DNA of 64,000 bases, taken from positions 62,001 through 126,000 of the forward strand of contig JAFISE010000025.1 in assembly GCA_022560025.1 (NCBI GenBank), in the 5' to 3' direction. Positions 34,198 through 45,306 of this stretch are shown piece after piece. The position numbers were made by a program, and so were the translations under genes. The DNA is from Stagonosporopsis chrysanthemi (taxonomy: Eukaryota > Ascomycota > Dothideomycetes > Pleosporales > Didymellaceae). Position 1 is the first letter of the stretch; each line of letters starts with the position of its first letter. The notes under the pieces were generated by a model that had not been told where the DNA came from, searched no databases, and was given only the letters and a program-made list of their open reading frames with translations.

Positions 34198-37100
34198 ATG
34201 TTGAAGACTGTGCTTGGCCTATATGGCCTCCTCAGTTGTGCTGCCGCACAGACCGACTCGGTCAAGGTCAAATGGCTCGAAGGCACCCCAGACTACCTTG
34301 GAGGTGTCACCTTTGGCTTGCCATGGCCTCGCGGTCAGCACCTAGCCAATGCGACAACCTTCACTGCTTCAGGTGACGCGCAGCTGCAGTCTTGGGTCAC
34401 CGCCTACTGGCCTGACGGCTCGCTCAAGTGGACTGGTCACGCTCTCGGTGCTACAAACTCTCCCTCTGATGACTACACCATCACCGCATCCGGACCGGGC
34501 AACGCTACCTTCTCACGCCTCAAGCGCCAGAGTAGCAACAGTACCAGCGGCATGCAAGTCAGCGAGTCAGCAGACGAGATTGTCGTCAACACTGGCAAGG
34601 TTACGGCTACTTTCCCCAAGTCTGGAAACGTCTTGGTCTCCTCCATCGAATCTGGCGGTAAAGTCGTGGGGAATAATGGTCGATTGGTTCTGAGGTCACA
34701 AAGTGGCACTCCGGACGACGATGAGAACGGAAAGCCAACCGGTATCGACTATTTCAGCTTCGCTAGCAAGATTTACAACACCACCGTTTCGGAAGAGAAT
34801 TTTGCACGCGCGCTGGTTACTGTTCAGGGCATCCATGCTACTGACAGTGACGCATCGCACGCAGACTGGCTGCCATTTACCGTTCGCTTCTATCTGTATC
34901 AGAACTCAGAAGCCATTCGTATCATCCACACCATCATTTATGATGGCGAGGACAAGAGTGACTTCATCTCTGGTCTTGGTGTCCGATTCGATGTGCCACT
35001 TGCTAAGGAGGAGCAATACAACCGCCACATTCGCATCGCGGGGGTTGATGGCGGTTTGTTGCACGAAGCCGTACAAGGCATTACTGGTCTTCGCCGTGAT
35101 CCCGGCGCAGCCGTGAAAACGGCTCAGTTCGAAGGCGAAGAGACGCCCGACAAGGCTACCTGGGACCAGAGGGTTACAACCCGCCTTCAGTGGATTCCTA
35201 CCTGGAGTGACTACAGGCTGACTCAGCTCTCGCCTGATGGTTTCACGCTGAAGAAGCGAACTAAAGCCGGACAGAGTTGGGTCAACATCCCCGGAGGCAC
35301 TCGTTCTGGTGGGCTTGCCTACCTTGGTGGCTCTTCTGTCGGTGGACTCGCCTTAGGTCTCCGTGACTTCTGGAAGAAGTATCCCACCAGCCTTGACATC
35401 TCCAACGCCGCTACTGATACCGGCTCTATCACTCTTTGGCTCTACAGCCCACAGGCGGAGCCCCTCGACGTCAGGCCATACCACGACGGACTCGGCCAGG
35501 ATACGTATGCCAAGCAGCTGGACGCTCTCGAGATCACCTATGAGGACTACGAAGGTGGCTACAACAGTCCCTATGGTGTTGGTCGCACGAATGAGCTTGT
35601 TCTCTACGCGTTCGCCAGCACACCATCAGCCGACCACCTCTCCACTCTGACGAATCACACCAACAACCCACCTGTCCTGATTCCCGAGCCGGCGTATATT
35701 CGTGACACTAAGGCGATTGGTAGCTACTGGGACGTTCCCGGCTCCCCGAAGACCTCCGCACAAGCCCAGACGATCGAGAACAACATGAAATTCTTGATCG
35801 AATTCTACGAGAATCAGGTTGAGCAGCGTCGCTGGTACGGTTTCTGGGATCACGGCGATATCATCCACACTTATGACGATGACCGTCACCAGTGGCGTTA
35901 CGACGGTTAGTACTTCCAACATTGAACCTTACTTATAATACCTGCAGAGATATATGGACACTCAGAATCTGGTATGCTGGGCTGTAGATTCCTTCTGATT
36001 GGTCAATGATGGCGGTGGGCCAATCAGGAGTGGTCCACAACGTAGTCTGCCAGATATGGGGCCCGCATATTTCTGCAACCACCAACATGTCAACCACAGA
36101 ACAGCTAACTTTTATTTCAGTTGGAGGATATGCGTGGGACAATTCCGAGCTCTCTCCTGATTTATTCTTCTGGGGACATTTCCTCCGAACTGGTGATGCA
36201 GCTGCGTACCGCCTTGCGCATGACCAAGCACGCCACGGCGGTGAAGTCGACTCGTACCACCTTGGTAACTTCACGGGACTTGGTACGAGGCACGGTGTTC
36301 AGCACTGGGCCGACAGCGCTAAGCAGGCTCGTATTTCTACTCCTGTCTACCGGAAGACCTTCTTCTACATCTCCGGAGGAGACGAACGTACTGGTGATCT
36401 CATCCGTGAAACTCAGGAGGCTGCGAGAGCCTTTGTTCTGGTTGATGCTCGCCGTAAGGTTCGTGCTGCCAACGTCGTCTACAACCCTGACCCCGAGGCC
36501 CTTTACCTGAACTTCGGTACCGACTGGGCAGGTATTGCACAAGCCTATCTGATTGAGTGGGAGCGCCGTGGTCCAAACTGGGAGGATGCTCGTGACAAGC
36601 TTATTGAAGCTATCAAGACATATCCCAAGCTCAAAAACGGCTTCGTGACTGGTGAGGCACTGTACAACTCTTACACCGGAGCCTGGTCGCCTCCTCCCAC
36701 GGACCCCAGCAACAACGGCAACATTACCGTTTCTCACTTGTCGGGCGTTTTCGGTGTCCTCGAGACCATCGACCAGTTAATCGACCACTTCGGTGACGAA
36801 GCTCGCAACACCACTCAACCGTTCCTCGATGCCTTCCTTGACTACGCTTACTACTACGGCGCACCCAAGGCCGAGCAGGCTGCTAGGTACGGCAAGGACT
36901 TTGGTAACCTGAACCTGAAGCAAGGCCACTCTCGCTTCACTGCGTACGTCGCAAACAAGCGCAACAACGCTACTCTAGTACCCCGTGTCTGGTCCGAATA
37001 CCTTGGTGACGGCAGCAAGGACGGTCTTGCGCCCACCGCACCCTGGAAGACAGAGCGTATCCTGCCGCCCAACGTCCTCGTTGCTGTAGATGAGGCTAAG

Positions 37101-37223
37101 TGGGTCAGCACTAACGCTGCTGCCTTGTACGGTGTCGCTGGTATTGAGAACTTGGCCCTAGTAGGAGCCCCTGACGCTTCTTCTATCGGCGGCAACTCAA
37201 CTGCCGCTAGGTTGAGGCGTTGA
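34198..37223 (+). CDS. Secreted exo-rhamnogalacturonan lyase-like protein (PcRGLX/PL26-like)
   Basis: Two exons, 34198-35905 and 36121-37223, give 936 residues. The signal peptide is clear (MLKTVLGLYGLLSCAAA, cut near residue 18). The start of the mature protein (VKWLEGTPDYLGGVTFGLPW, WPDGSLKWTGHA) is the signature of the N-terminal barrel domain of PcRGLX-type proteins, followed by a large middle domain and an alpha/alpha-type C-terminal region (WYGFWDHGDI, VGGYAWDNSEL, FLDAFLDYAYYYGAPK). Characterised relatives are exolytic lyases on rhamnogalacturonan I; the present substrate is inferred. The intron is unusually long (215 nt). The gene converges on a PL9-like lyase, which supports a role in pectin backbone breakdown outside the cell. 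Confidence 0.8.
35995..36027. other. Inverted repeat inside the long intron
   Basis: CTGATTGG (35995-36002) and CCAATCAG (36020-36027) form a perfect 8 bp inverted repeat with a 17 nt spacer; each arm contains a CCAAT element in opposite orientation. Seen directly; it could be an RNA hairpin, a CCAAT-factor site or chance. Confidence 0.4.
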
Positions 37224-37749
37224 ACCCCTTCTTGATTGTACATATTATATTTCAAGCCTTTTGAGCGCGCTTCCTGTACATGCATCAGTAACTTCTTTTG
37301 TACAATCTCAAACTTAACATCTTTTGATCGACTCTCAATCTTTCTGACCTTTTTTTCTGCACCCGCCTGTGATTATTGATTCGCTTCAGCTGTCTGCAAA
37401 CTCGGACTAATGTTCGAAATTGTGATCCAGAACTACAAAAAGATGCTATGATTCTGACGAAGGAGCTCTTTTTTCAGCCCAATAAATTCTACCTGCTACC
37501 TTCACTCAGTCTTCTGTTCGCGCAATAATTACTGCAAGTTACGATTAAGTCTTAGCTTTGATAGCTCAGAGAGTATAAAGTAGTAAACACTACGTTTCTG
37601 GGCAAAGAGATGTAGTGAAGTTGTTGTAGGAGTTTGAGCCAACTTAGGGATCTGCTGTTTCCACGAACAATCACTCAAAAGAAACGAACTACTTCAAAAA
37701 GTATGTACAGAAGAAGTGAAAGATCAGCGCCGCTTCACACCTACGACAT
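37224..37749. other. Spacer between the two convergent lyase genes
   Basis: About 525 bp holding both 3' UTRs and copy B of the direct repeat. No coding content. Confidence 0.6.
37495..37696 (+). repeat. Diverged direct repeat, copy B
   Basis: Partner of 33419-33620 in the same orientation, about 4.08 kb away. It lies in the 3' flank of the PL9-like gene. The two shared 11 bp blocks start at 37526 and 37624. Confidence 0.7.
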
Positions 37750-39058
37750 CTACGACCAAGCGGTTGTCGCGCCGACGATCGCACCGCTAGCGGGAAGCAG
37801 GAAGTTGCTTGCAGCAATCCTGCCAGTGGTAGCATCACGCTTGCCCTGGACGAGCTTGATGTCAACGCTCTTGAAAGCCGCATTGTTCCATGTTGCAGAT
37901 TTCTGCCACGAGTTGCCACTCTGCTTTTGCGAGCTGTTAAGAGTGATCTGGGCGGAGTTCGTTGTGGACTTGATGTTGCTTGCAGCAATATTGTTTGTAA
38001 AAGTTGTAACGGCAGTTGTGCTCTTGTAGCCACTATGGAACGTTAGCAATCGATTCGTTTGTTTGGCGTGCCAACTGGGAGAACTTACACATCACCGTTG
38101 TTCCAGGCAGTATTGCGCTGCATAACAAAGTTGCCAGGCTGGCTGTTGTCGGTGAAGCCCTTGGCGGCGTTGTTGAAGGCAATGCAGTTGGTGATCTGGT
38201 GATTCGCGGCCTTCTTGTCGGCTGCATCGCCGCCACCGAGCTTGAAACCGTTGCCGTCGCCCTGGAAGTTGCTGAAGCCCCATCGCTAGACCGAGTCAGT
38301 ATCGTGCTGAATAGTGCGTTGAAGAGGTGTGAGCTTACGTTAACACCATTACCCCAGGAAATAGTGTCGAGGATGGTGATCTTGCTCTTGAATTCCCACA
38401 AATCAAGACCATCGTCGACGTTGTTCCACAGCCTTGCGCCCTTCAGGAGGTTGCCCTCGCCAGTGCCTTCCTTGATACCGATGCCGTCGGCTGACTCGCC
38501 GTTCTTGCGCGGGTCCCGGTTCTCGTACGAATCGAGGTAGAGGATCTGGTTGTTCGCGCTGTTGCCCTGAAGCTGGAAGCCAGTCTCATAGTTTTGGCGA
38601 GTGGTGAGCTGCTGGAAGATATTGTTGTTCGAATCGACGGCGTACACGCCATAAGGGCCGTTGATGAAGTGAATGCCCTTGAAGGTCCAGTAGGATGCCT
38701 TCTCTACATGAAGAATACCACGATCGGCGGCGGCGATGCTGCCACCAACAGGTGCAGGTGTGCCAGTGAGCGCTTCACCGTCTACCACAGGCACTTCTGA
38801 CTGGTATGCAGCAAGTGTGATGCGAGAGGATGCGGTACCAGATTTCTTGACTTGAATGTTCTTGGTAGGCGCGTATGTGCCGCCACGGAGCAAGATGCTG
38901 TCACCAGCTACGGCCTTGTTGATAGCAACCTGGATAGACTTGTACGGTGCGGCGAGAGTTCCCGCAGCACTGTCCGAGCCGGTTGGGGCGACATAGTAGG
39001 TTGCGCACAGCGCAGAAGGAAGTAGAAGAAAGATGGTCTGGAGCGATGTGAGCTGCAT
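37750..39058 (-). CDS. Secreted PL9-like pectate/rhamnogalacturonan lyase
   Basis: Three exons, 39058-38339, 38285-38089 and 38032-37750, give 399 residues. The signal peptide is MQLTSLQTIFLLLPSALC, then TYYVAPTGSDSAAGTLAAPY, the standard start of a right-handed beta-helix lyase. Family marks follow: GDSILLRGGTY, PVVDGEAL, Asn-rich ladder turns, GESADGIGIKEGTGEGN, and the calcium-site-like DDGLDLWEF with GDGNGFKLGGGD. This order fits polysaccharide lyase family 9. The C-terminal 95 residues are Ser/Thr/Asn-rich beta-helix repeats. It would cut polygalacturonate or rhamnogalacturonan by calcium-dependent elimination outside the cell; endo or exo mode cannot be told. Confidence 0.85.
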
Positions 39059-40394
39059 GATGAAAGAGTGACTGTGAATCAGAAATATACAAGAAAGAAA
39101 GTAAGTTGTGTAGTAGTGCGGGAAGATATGGTCATTCCACTGAAGCCTTCATATACTTCCCCTGGTATCACCATTCTAAGCCAAAGCGGCGATGTCGCCA
39201 AAAGTACCATCGACCTTGTACGGACATCTCCACCCGTGAATGATGGGACATAGCTATGCTGGGTTCGCAACATGGTCTTCACCATATTCGGCGAATTAAA
39301 TGAAATGAGTACATGTAGAAATTACAGAAGTGGATGTTAGTTTGTGTTTCATGGGGGTAATTCACAAATCAGATGTCGCGTTTGACACTTGGCACACTTG
39401 GCACACTTGGCACACATGGTTGCTGACTTCGTTAGAACATTGAAGGACCGGTTTTCGAAGCGACAGTAAGCCATGGTGATGCGAGGACCACGGAGGGTGA
39501 AGATGTTTTTGGCATGATGAACGACGGCTCGTGGGCCTAGAACAGCTCTGGGGTGTGGTGCAAAATGCGAACCGTCCGGAGTGTAGCCCTTTACTTAACC
39601 AGCCGAGGCCGCAAGTTTCAAATCAGAATCTTGCTGTGAGATATGCGGGAGACGTTCTTCGTGCATGTAGATGCCATGCTGCGATAGCGAAAGTCGGAGC
39701 TGCTCAATTGGTGAATGAGAACAATCGAATCGAAATTATCTCGCAAGCCCTGTTGAAAGCGCTGGATACATGCATTCGTTACCATCGACTTGACGATTCA
39801 TCACAAGGGTCTTGTGCGCCAGTTGTAGACCTGAGCATTGCAGAGAACGACACTCTAATATACGGTATCTATCTTGTGGTTCTGTGCGGTCAACACAAGA
39901 TCATCCAGCCGTCCGGAGCTATGCATACGCCGATCTGAACATCGCGGGCGACCAATTTAGGCAGCGAGCAGGCGAAAATGCAGCCACAACGCGATGATGT
40001 CGGAGGAGATTTCACGAGGAACGTGGTCGTCACACGTGCATCTCGCTAGCCCAAAATCGGAAAGCGCAGCTCCGTCATCGGATGATGGAGGTCGATCATA
40101 CTATTTACCAACCACAACCTACTTGTAAAACCAAAACTACTTCTAGCAGACCCACAAAACCCTAGGCCGGAGTGGCCGGCCATCATTACCCCACCAAAAG
40201 ATCTACAGGACATAGATCGTTCCTCTGGGTCCAAATGTTGTAGGGGGCAACGCCGTTTTAATTCGCCTTCGGAACACAGATGGCGTGATGGCGTGCCCCC
40301 GCTGGTATTGTATAATAAGTTATGGGCAACATATGAAGCCTATGAATCTCATCATTGACCTGCTTCTCTCTTGACGTCAACATCACTGTGCACG
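39059..40394. other. 1.3 kb between divergent genes
   Basis: Promoter side of the PL9-like gene and of the glycosidase pseudogene. Contains a short tandem repeat of CACTTGGCA (about three copies, 39386-39414). A TATA-like stretch, TGTATAATAAG, lies near 40308. No gene supported. Confidence 0.5.
39386..39414. repeat. Short tandem repeat, 9 bp unit, three copies
   Basis: The unit CACTTGGCA recurs head to tail three times, then degenerates (CACATGG). Seen directly. Confidence 0.7.
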
Positions 40395-42688
40395 ATGCGG
40401 TTTCCTTCTGCTAATATTCTAGCGCTTCTGATCGCAGTTTCGGCAGCTCAAGAGACCTGCACCGAGCCCGCTTCACGGCTCTTCCTCCCAGACCCCCCTT
40501 ACAGCAACTATATCTACTTCGACTGTCATTCAAGCTCGCATGTGGTTGTTACAAGTCTCTACCAGAGAGTACTCTAGAAGTCATCGGCGCGCGCCTACTC
40601 GTTGCATGGCCTGCGGGAAACAGCGGCATCGCTGCATACTTCGAACCCTCAAATGACGCTAACGGAACACTCACTCCATCTCTCAAAAATTCAACATCCT
40701 CAGGCGAGACGTTGGCTCCCATCTACGATACCTGTGAGGGCGCTAATCCACAAATAAAAATCTCTGGCTTTATCAACTTCAACGTGGCGGCTAACCTTAC
40801 GATACCTATTCTCAGCAGCGTTCGCACAATTCGTGACTTCTCTGAAGGAGGTAGCTTACTCGATCGTGATGTACAGAGTAGCCTCCAGTTTACGTTGTCA
40901 GATAATGATGGTGCCACAATCTCTCGTACATGGTTCGACAATGTTACAGTCACCGCGCTAACTTTTACTCCCATCGATGGCGCTCAGACAGTGAGTATTG
41001 ATTCAGCCAACAACTTTCTGCTATTTGGTGAAGGCACGTATCAGTGTGAGTGAATATATCCCCAATCGTTCGAGAAGTAGTTGACGTCTTCCAGTCAATG
41101 CCTCATTCAACTATCCTCAGCTCGAACAGCTGAGTCAAACAGAAGTTCTCAACTCCCAGTCATTTGGTCTGATTCAGGAGCAGCCAGACCAAACAACATC
41201 ATTGTCATTATTGTCTTATGAAGACAAACTCTTAGCCGGCACATGGCGATTCAACACCTACTTCGGTCGAGACAGCATGACCTCGCTGCTACTTATGCAA
41301 TCTGTGCTAGCGAGGGCAAGAATGGAGCCATCGAGGCCGTAATTAGCGCAGTGCTCGAGCGCATCAATCAAAAAGACGGTACAGTCTGCCACGAGGAAGT
41401 CATTGGGGACTACGCAACATACCTGAATCTCAAAGATGGCATCGAATCTACCGAGCCCTGTTGCGACTACAAAATGGTCGATACAGACTACTTGCTCCCC
41501 GTCGCAATGCAGAGATAATTTGTCGATACAGAAACCGGCCAAAAGCGCTCCAATGCTTTCCTCAACTCTACTGCCACCTTTCTGGTCCAGAATGAGGGTC
41601 TCACGTACGAAAAACTCGCCGAGATTACTATACAAAAGGTGATCGCTACCACTGCAGCATGCGCAGCAGACGGCGGCCAGACCATCGACAACCTCATCCG
41701 CCTGCGCGATGGCGAAATTGTCGGCGAGTGGCGCGATTCTCGCAACGGTCTAGGCGGCCGCCGCATCCCCTACAATTTCAACGCCGCTTTGGCTCCAGCA
41801 GGTCTACGCGCCATTGCTGCTCTCAGTCGTGCGGGTTTCTTCGCAAATCATCCCGACTGGGCCGAGACGGCAGACCGGTACGCGCAGGTATGGGAGGACT
41901 CGACGCTTCAGTTCTTCAAGGTGTCTGTCCCGCAGTCTGAAGCTGTTTCACTCGTGCAGAGCTACGTTATGGACAGCAATCTCTCTATCCCAACCAAGAC
42001 CGGCGACATCACCGCCGACGTGACACACTACGGCGTTGCACTTGATGGGAACGCTGCAGCGTCTACCTCACCTCGTGTCGTTCCCATAATGAATTCGGAC
42101 GACTGCTTCAGGCTTTTCTTCCTCAACGCGACGAATCAAGCTCAGCTCAATACATTTCTCAATCAGACAGCTGACCATATCCTACGCCCCTTCCCCGTTG
42201 GCTTAGCCAGCGACGTGGGGCTCTTCGTGGCCAATCCTGCGTATGCTAGCAATGCCGGGCTTGCTGCAAACTTCACTCGCGGCGACTACCACGGCACAGT
42301 GGTGTGGGGCTGGCAGCTGGCCATGATGGGTGCTGGTCTAGGACGTCAGCTCGGACGCTGCGCTGACGGCGGTGGTGCTCCTGGTATCTTACGCTCTCCT
42401 TACTTCCTCGACTTCTCGCTTGACTAACGCAAAACGTACTTCTGTAATGACGAGACTTTGCTGGGAAAGGTTCAGGATGCGTATATCCGCCTTTGGGACG
42501 TCATCGAAGCCAACGAGAGTCAGCTCAGCAGCGAGGTGTGGAGTTGGAACTACAACAATGGATTCCAGGCGACGCCGTTAGGTAGCTTTGTGGCGAAGGA
42601 GAGTAATATTCGGCAGTTATGGAGTTTGACTTTTTTGGCGGTGAGGAGACAGAGCTTCTCTCAGAGCTTCTCGTTTCTCGAAAGTTGA
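40395..42688 (+). pseudogene. Secreted six-hairpin-glycosidase-like protein, broken by frameshifts and stops
   Basis: Starts with a good signal peptide (MRFPSANILALLIAVSAA). The reading frame then has to change near 40554-40562 (one base lost) to continue as PESTLEVIGARLLVAW. An intact intron (41046-41094) leads into LLAGTWRFNTYFGRDSMTSL, a motif of alpha/alpha-toroid glycosidases. A second one-base loss occurs near 41305-41312, a TAA at 41516-41518 interrupts VAMQR-FVDTETG, and another TAA at 42425-42427 lies where an intron may have lost its acceptor. Frame then continues to NIRQLWSLTFLAV. Two frameshifts plus a stop make this a convincing pseudogene. A working relative would be an extracellular glycoside hydrolase; family number uncertain. 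Confidence 0.75.
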
Positions 42689-43696
42689 GGGATCTTGAGA
42701 TGAGTGGACCCTCAGGGTCACACTCAGCCTCACACTAAGGCTTTGGATGAACCTGGATCATAGAGAGGCGGGGGAAAATATAGTAAATGAAAGTCGGAGT
42801 CTGCAAAGGCGTAGGAACATTTAGTGGTGAGATAATGTTGCAGTTTCGTTGACAAGGCGCTGTGATGTGTTCAGCTATGCATCAAACAAGCTGACACTGT
42901 AAAAGATTTGTCTCAAGCAAGCAACACGCGTGAGACCTACAGGTGGCATCAAGCATATTGTTTAACTTGGATCTGGAGATGCGGTTGCAGCGTTGTGTAC
43001 AGAACCGAGGCTGGCATCCTTTCCTCATCGTGCCTTCCTTCAAAGTTAGCGTGGTTTGGTTAGCTCATACCTCGCCTCATGATGTTTCCTTGGACTCTGA
43101 CAGACATCATGAGGTAATTCAAAAATAGCAGATGTTAGAGCTAATGCAATAGTGCCTTCTATACAGTCGTATCGCCTAAGACTCGTGGTATTGATATGAT
43201 CGCGCTTGCCCGTCGGAGTGGCTCCACACCACCTCCCCAAATCTGGGGCTCTGAGGACGAAGCAGAAGAGAAATTGGTTGCGAGTGAGGTTGTCAAGTAA
43301 GAGTGAGAGGTCAAGTAAGAGTGAGAGAGAAGTAAGAGATTGACTGAAATTATGCTAACGTATGTCAGACCTGGCTCCCCTAAGATGCACTGAGAGCAGC
43401 ACCGACCCGCTGCACACTCCCGCAAGTCTCGCAGAAAAGGTCAGCGCCGGGTGAAGACAAGGAGAACATCCCAGAGAAGCAAGGACGCACCTCAAGCCGC
43501 ACGCCTTGCCCCAGCCACAAGAAAAGGACTTCAATCTCGAAAAGACTTCTATTCCTATTGATACTCCATAGTCTTCGATCCAGCACGACGTTCACATCAA
43601 GGGTATCCGATTGACCGCAATCTACTGAGCCCAAACAAAAACGCCCGCTATGTATGCTGAAGTTCTCACACGCCGCCACTTTCGCCTTCGGACATC
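42689..43696. other. 1 kb intergenic, no gene supported
   Basis: Contains a short minisatellite (43292-43340, listed separately) and the 3' flank of VAM7. Confidence 0.5.
43292..43340. repeat. Minisatellite, 18 bp unit
   Basis: GTCAAGTAAGAGTGAGAG occurs at 43292-43309 and again at 43310-43327, followed by a partial copy (GAAGTAAGAG). Seen directly. Confidence 0.75.
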
Positions 43697-44821
43697 CTAG
43701 AATTTAGCGATCCTCTTCTTCGCGATTCGAATCTTCCCATCCACTCTCTCAACATCCTCCTCCAACAGCCCCAGCATTGCATTCTGCTCCACAATTTCCT
43801 CGTTAATAGCGACTCCCATCTGCCGCATGCGCTGAACCACGGTCGTCAAGTCGACAAGATCCTGATCTTGCTCCTGAATAATCTGCTTCTGCAGCTGCAA
43901 CACGCCGTCATTGTCGAGTTCACGTGTACGCTCCGTCTCGACAGGTGCACCACCCAGGACGCGGCGGCCAGAGGGCTTCGAGGCGCCCTTGAAGAGCCCG
44001 GCTTTCTGCTCTGCGGTGACAGCGGCGCTGGACGTCGAGGGCGTGGAGAGGGTGCCGGAACCAGACAGTGCGGCCTTGGCGGCCATGGTATTGAGTACGC
44101 TTTCCAGACCGTCGCGCTCCTTGCGAGAGCTGCTGATCATGTCTTTGCGGCGTCGTACTTCGCCGTCGCCGAGTTTTTCGCCGCTCCATTCGTCGCCGCT
44201 TGAACCGCTGAGACGCCTCAGTCCCTCTTCGAGCGCAGCGAGCAGCGATTCGGCGCGCAGAAGCGAACGTTTCGCGTTCACGGCTGCGTCGTGCTGAGCG
44301 CTCGCTGCGGTGGCTTGTTCGCGTGCCGTGAGCCATCTCCTTGCATCTTGCAGACTCGACTTGACTTCTGCGTGCTTGTCCAGCCAATCTGAGCTGTCCC
44401 TTACGCGATCCTTGCCAAACTGGCTCCCTGGGAAGCCTGCTGTCTTTTTGCTGTCCTTTTCGTCTAGACCTAGAAACTCCCTGTATGCTTTGCATGTCTT
44501 CCACCGCGCGTCCTCGCTATTCTCGATTGCGCGCAAATATTCCTCGAGTCCCTGCCGCCGCTTTTCGACTTGTTCTGGCGAGCCAAGAGAGCTCCCGATT
44601 CCGAAGAGCGACCATGACTTGGGTGGGAGGGGGGCCGGTGGAGCGACGACTGCGGAGCGCAGTGCGGAGTCGAGGTTGGAGAAGTCGGTGTAGCGTTTCG
44701 AGACGGATGATGTTGCGCGTGGGAAAGGGTGGTCGATCTTAACGGTGTATTCTGTGTAAGGTTTTCCACTTTCTGGCGTCTTTGTGTGCGCATCTGGAAT
44801 GGAGATTTTGAGGGGTGCCAT
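43697..44821 (-). CDS. VAM7: Vacuolar Qc-SNARE VAM7 (PX domain plus SNARE motif)
   Basis: A single-exon 374-residue protein. The N-terminal PX domain (about 1-120) has the phosphoinositide-binding SKRYTDFSNLD motif and the Pro-rich loop PPAPLPPKSW; it ends in YREFLGLD. A linker with Ser/Lys-rich helices follows, and the C-terminal SNARE heptads (about 305-372) contain IQEQDQDL, QRMRQMGVAINEEI and the central-layer Gln in VEQNAMLGLLEEDVERVD. There is no transmembrane segment, as in yeast Vam7, which is held on the vacuole by PX binding to PI3P and by HOPS. It drives homotypic vacuole fusion. Length and domain order are normal. Confidence 0.93.
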   Translation of the reverse strand: MAPLKISIPDAHTKTPESGKPYTEYTVKIDHPFPRATSSVSKRYTDFSNLDSALRSAVVAPPAPLPPKSWSLFGIGSSLGSPEQVEKRRQGLEEYLRAIENSEDARWKTCKAYREFLGLDEKDSKKTAGFPGSQFGKDRVRDSSDWLDKHAEVKSSLQDARRWLTAREQATAASAQHDAAVNAKRSLLRAESLLAALEEGLRRLSGSSGDEWSGEKLGDGEVRRRKDMISSSRKERDGLESVLNTMAAKAALSGSGTLSTPSTSSAAVTAEQKAGLFKGASKPSGRRVLGGAPVETERTRELDNDGVLQLQKQIIQEQDQDLVDLTTVVQRMRQMGVAINEEIVEQNAMLGLLEEDVERVDGKIRIAKKRIAKF

Positions 44822-45306
44822 GCTGGGCGGCTCTGTAGCTGCGTTGACGGCCGAGCTATTGTAGGTGTTGACGCCTAGGGCTGTCGTGTGACTTCAACAC
44901 CACGCGGTTGCGTCTGATAATATGAGTTGCTAGAGCACAAAGAAACCAGAACAGATTTCAGTTGCTGCCTGTGCAGTTGAGTCAAATTGTTCACATGCAC
45001 AACAAGGTTGAAGCTTGGGTCGCGTTGCTTGACATCATCTGTAGTCAAGGCAATGGGGCGCCACGTGCGTCACGCTAGCCGTCAGGCTCAACGTTCGCCT
45101 ACCATCTTGTCTCTGATCATCATCAATCTAACGCATACTTTCAGTTGCCGCATTGTTCTGGTGTCCTTGAATTTTAGGCGCGCCGCCTTGGTCATATCTG
45201 CACTTCGCGGTGCTAGCTGATGTAAAAAAAAACATTGAGCGAGACTACATTGCTAAAAGACAGCATCTACCTGACCTGTATTTACCTCCATATAAGCATC
45301 CCGCCT
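44822..45306. other. Short intergenic, nothing recognised
   Basis: Upstream of VAM7 and downstream of the hypothetical minus-strand gene; presumed VAM7 promoter. Confidence 0.5.

Noticed and set aside
33656..34376. Overlapping 182-codon frames before the PcRGLX-like gene
   Set aside because: The second runs over the signal peptide of a strongly supported gene; no recognisable content.
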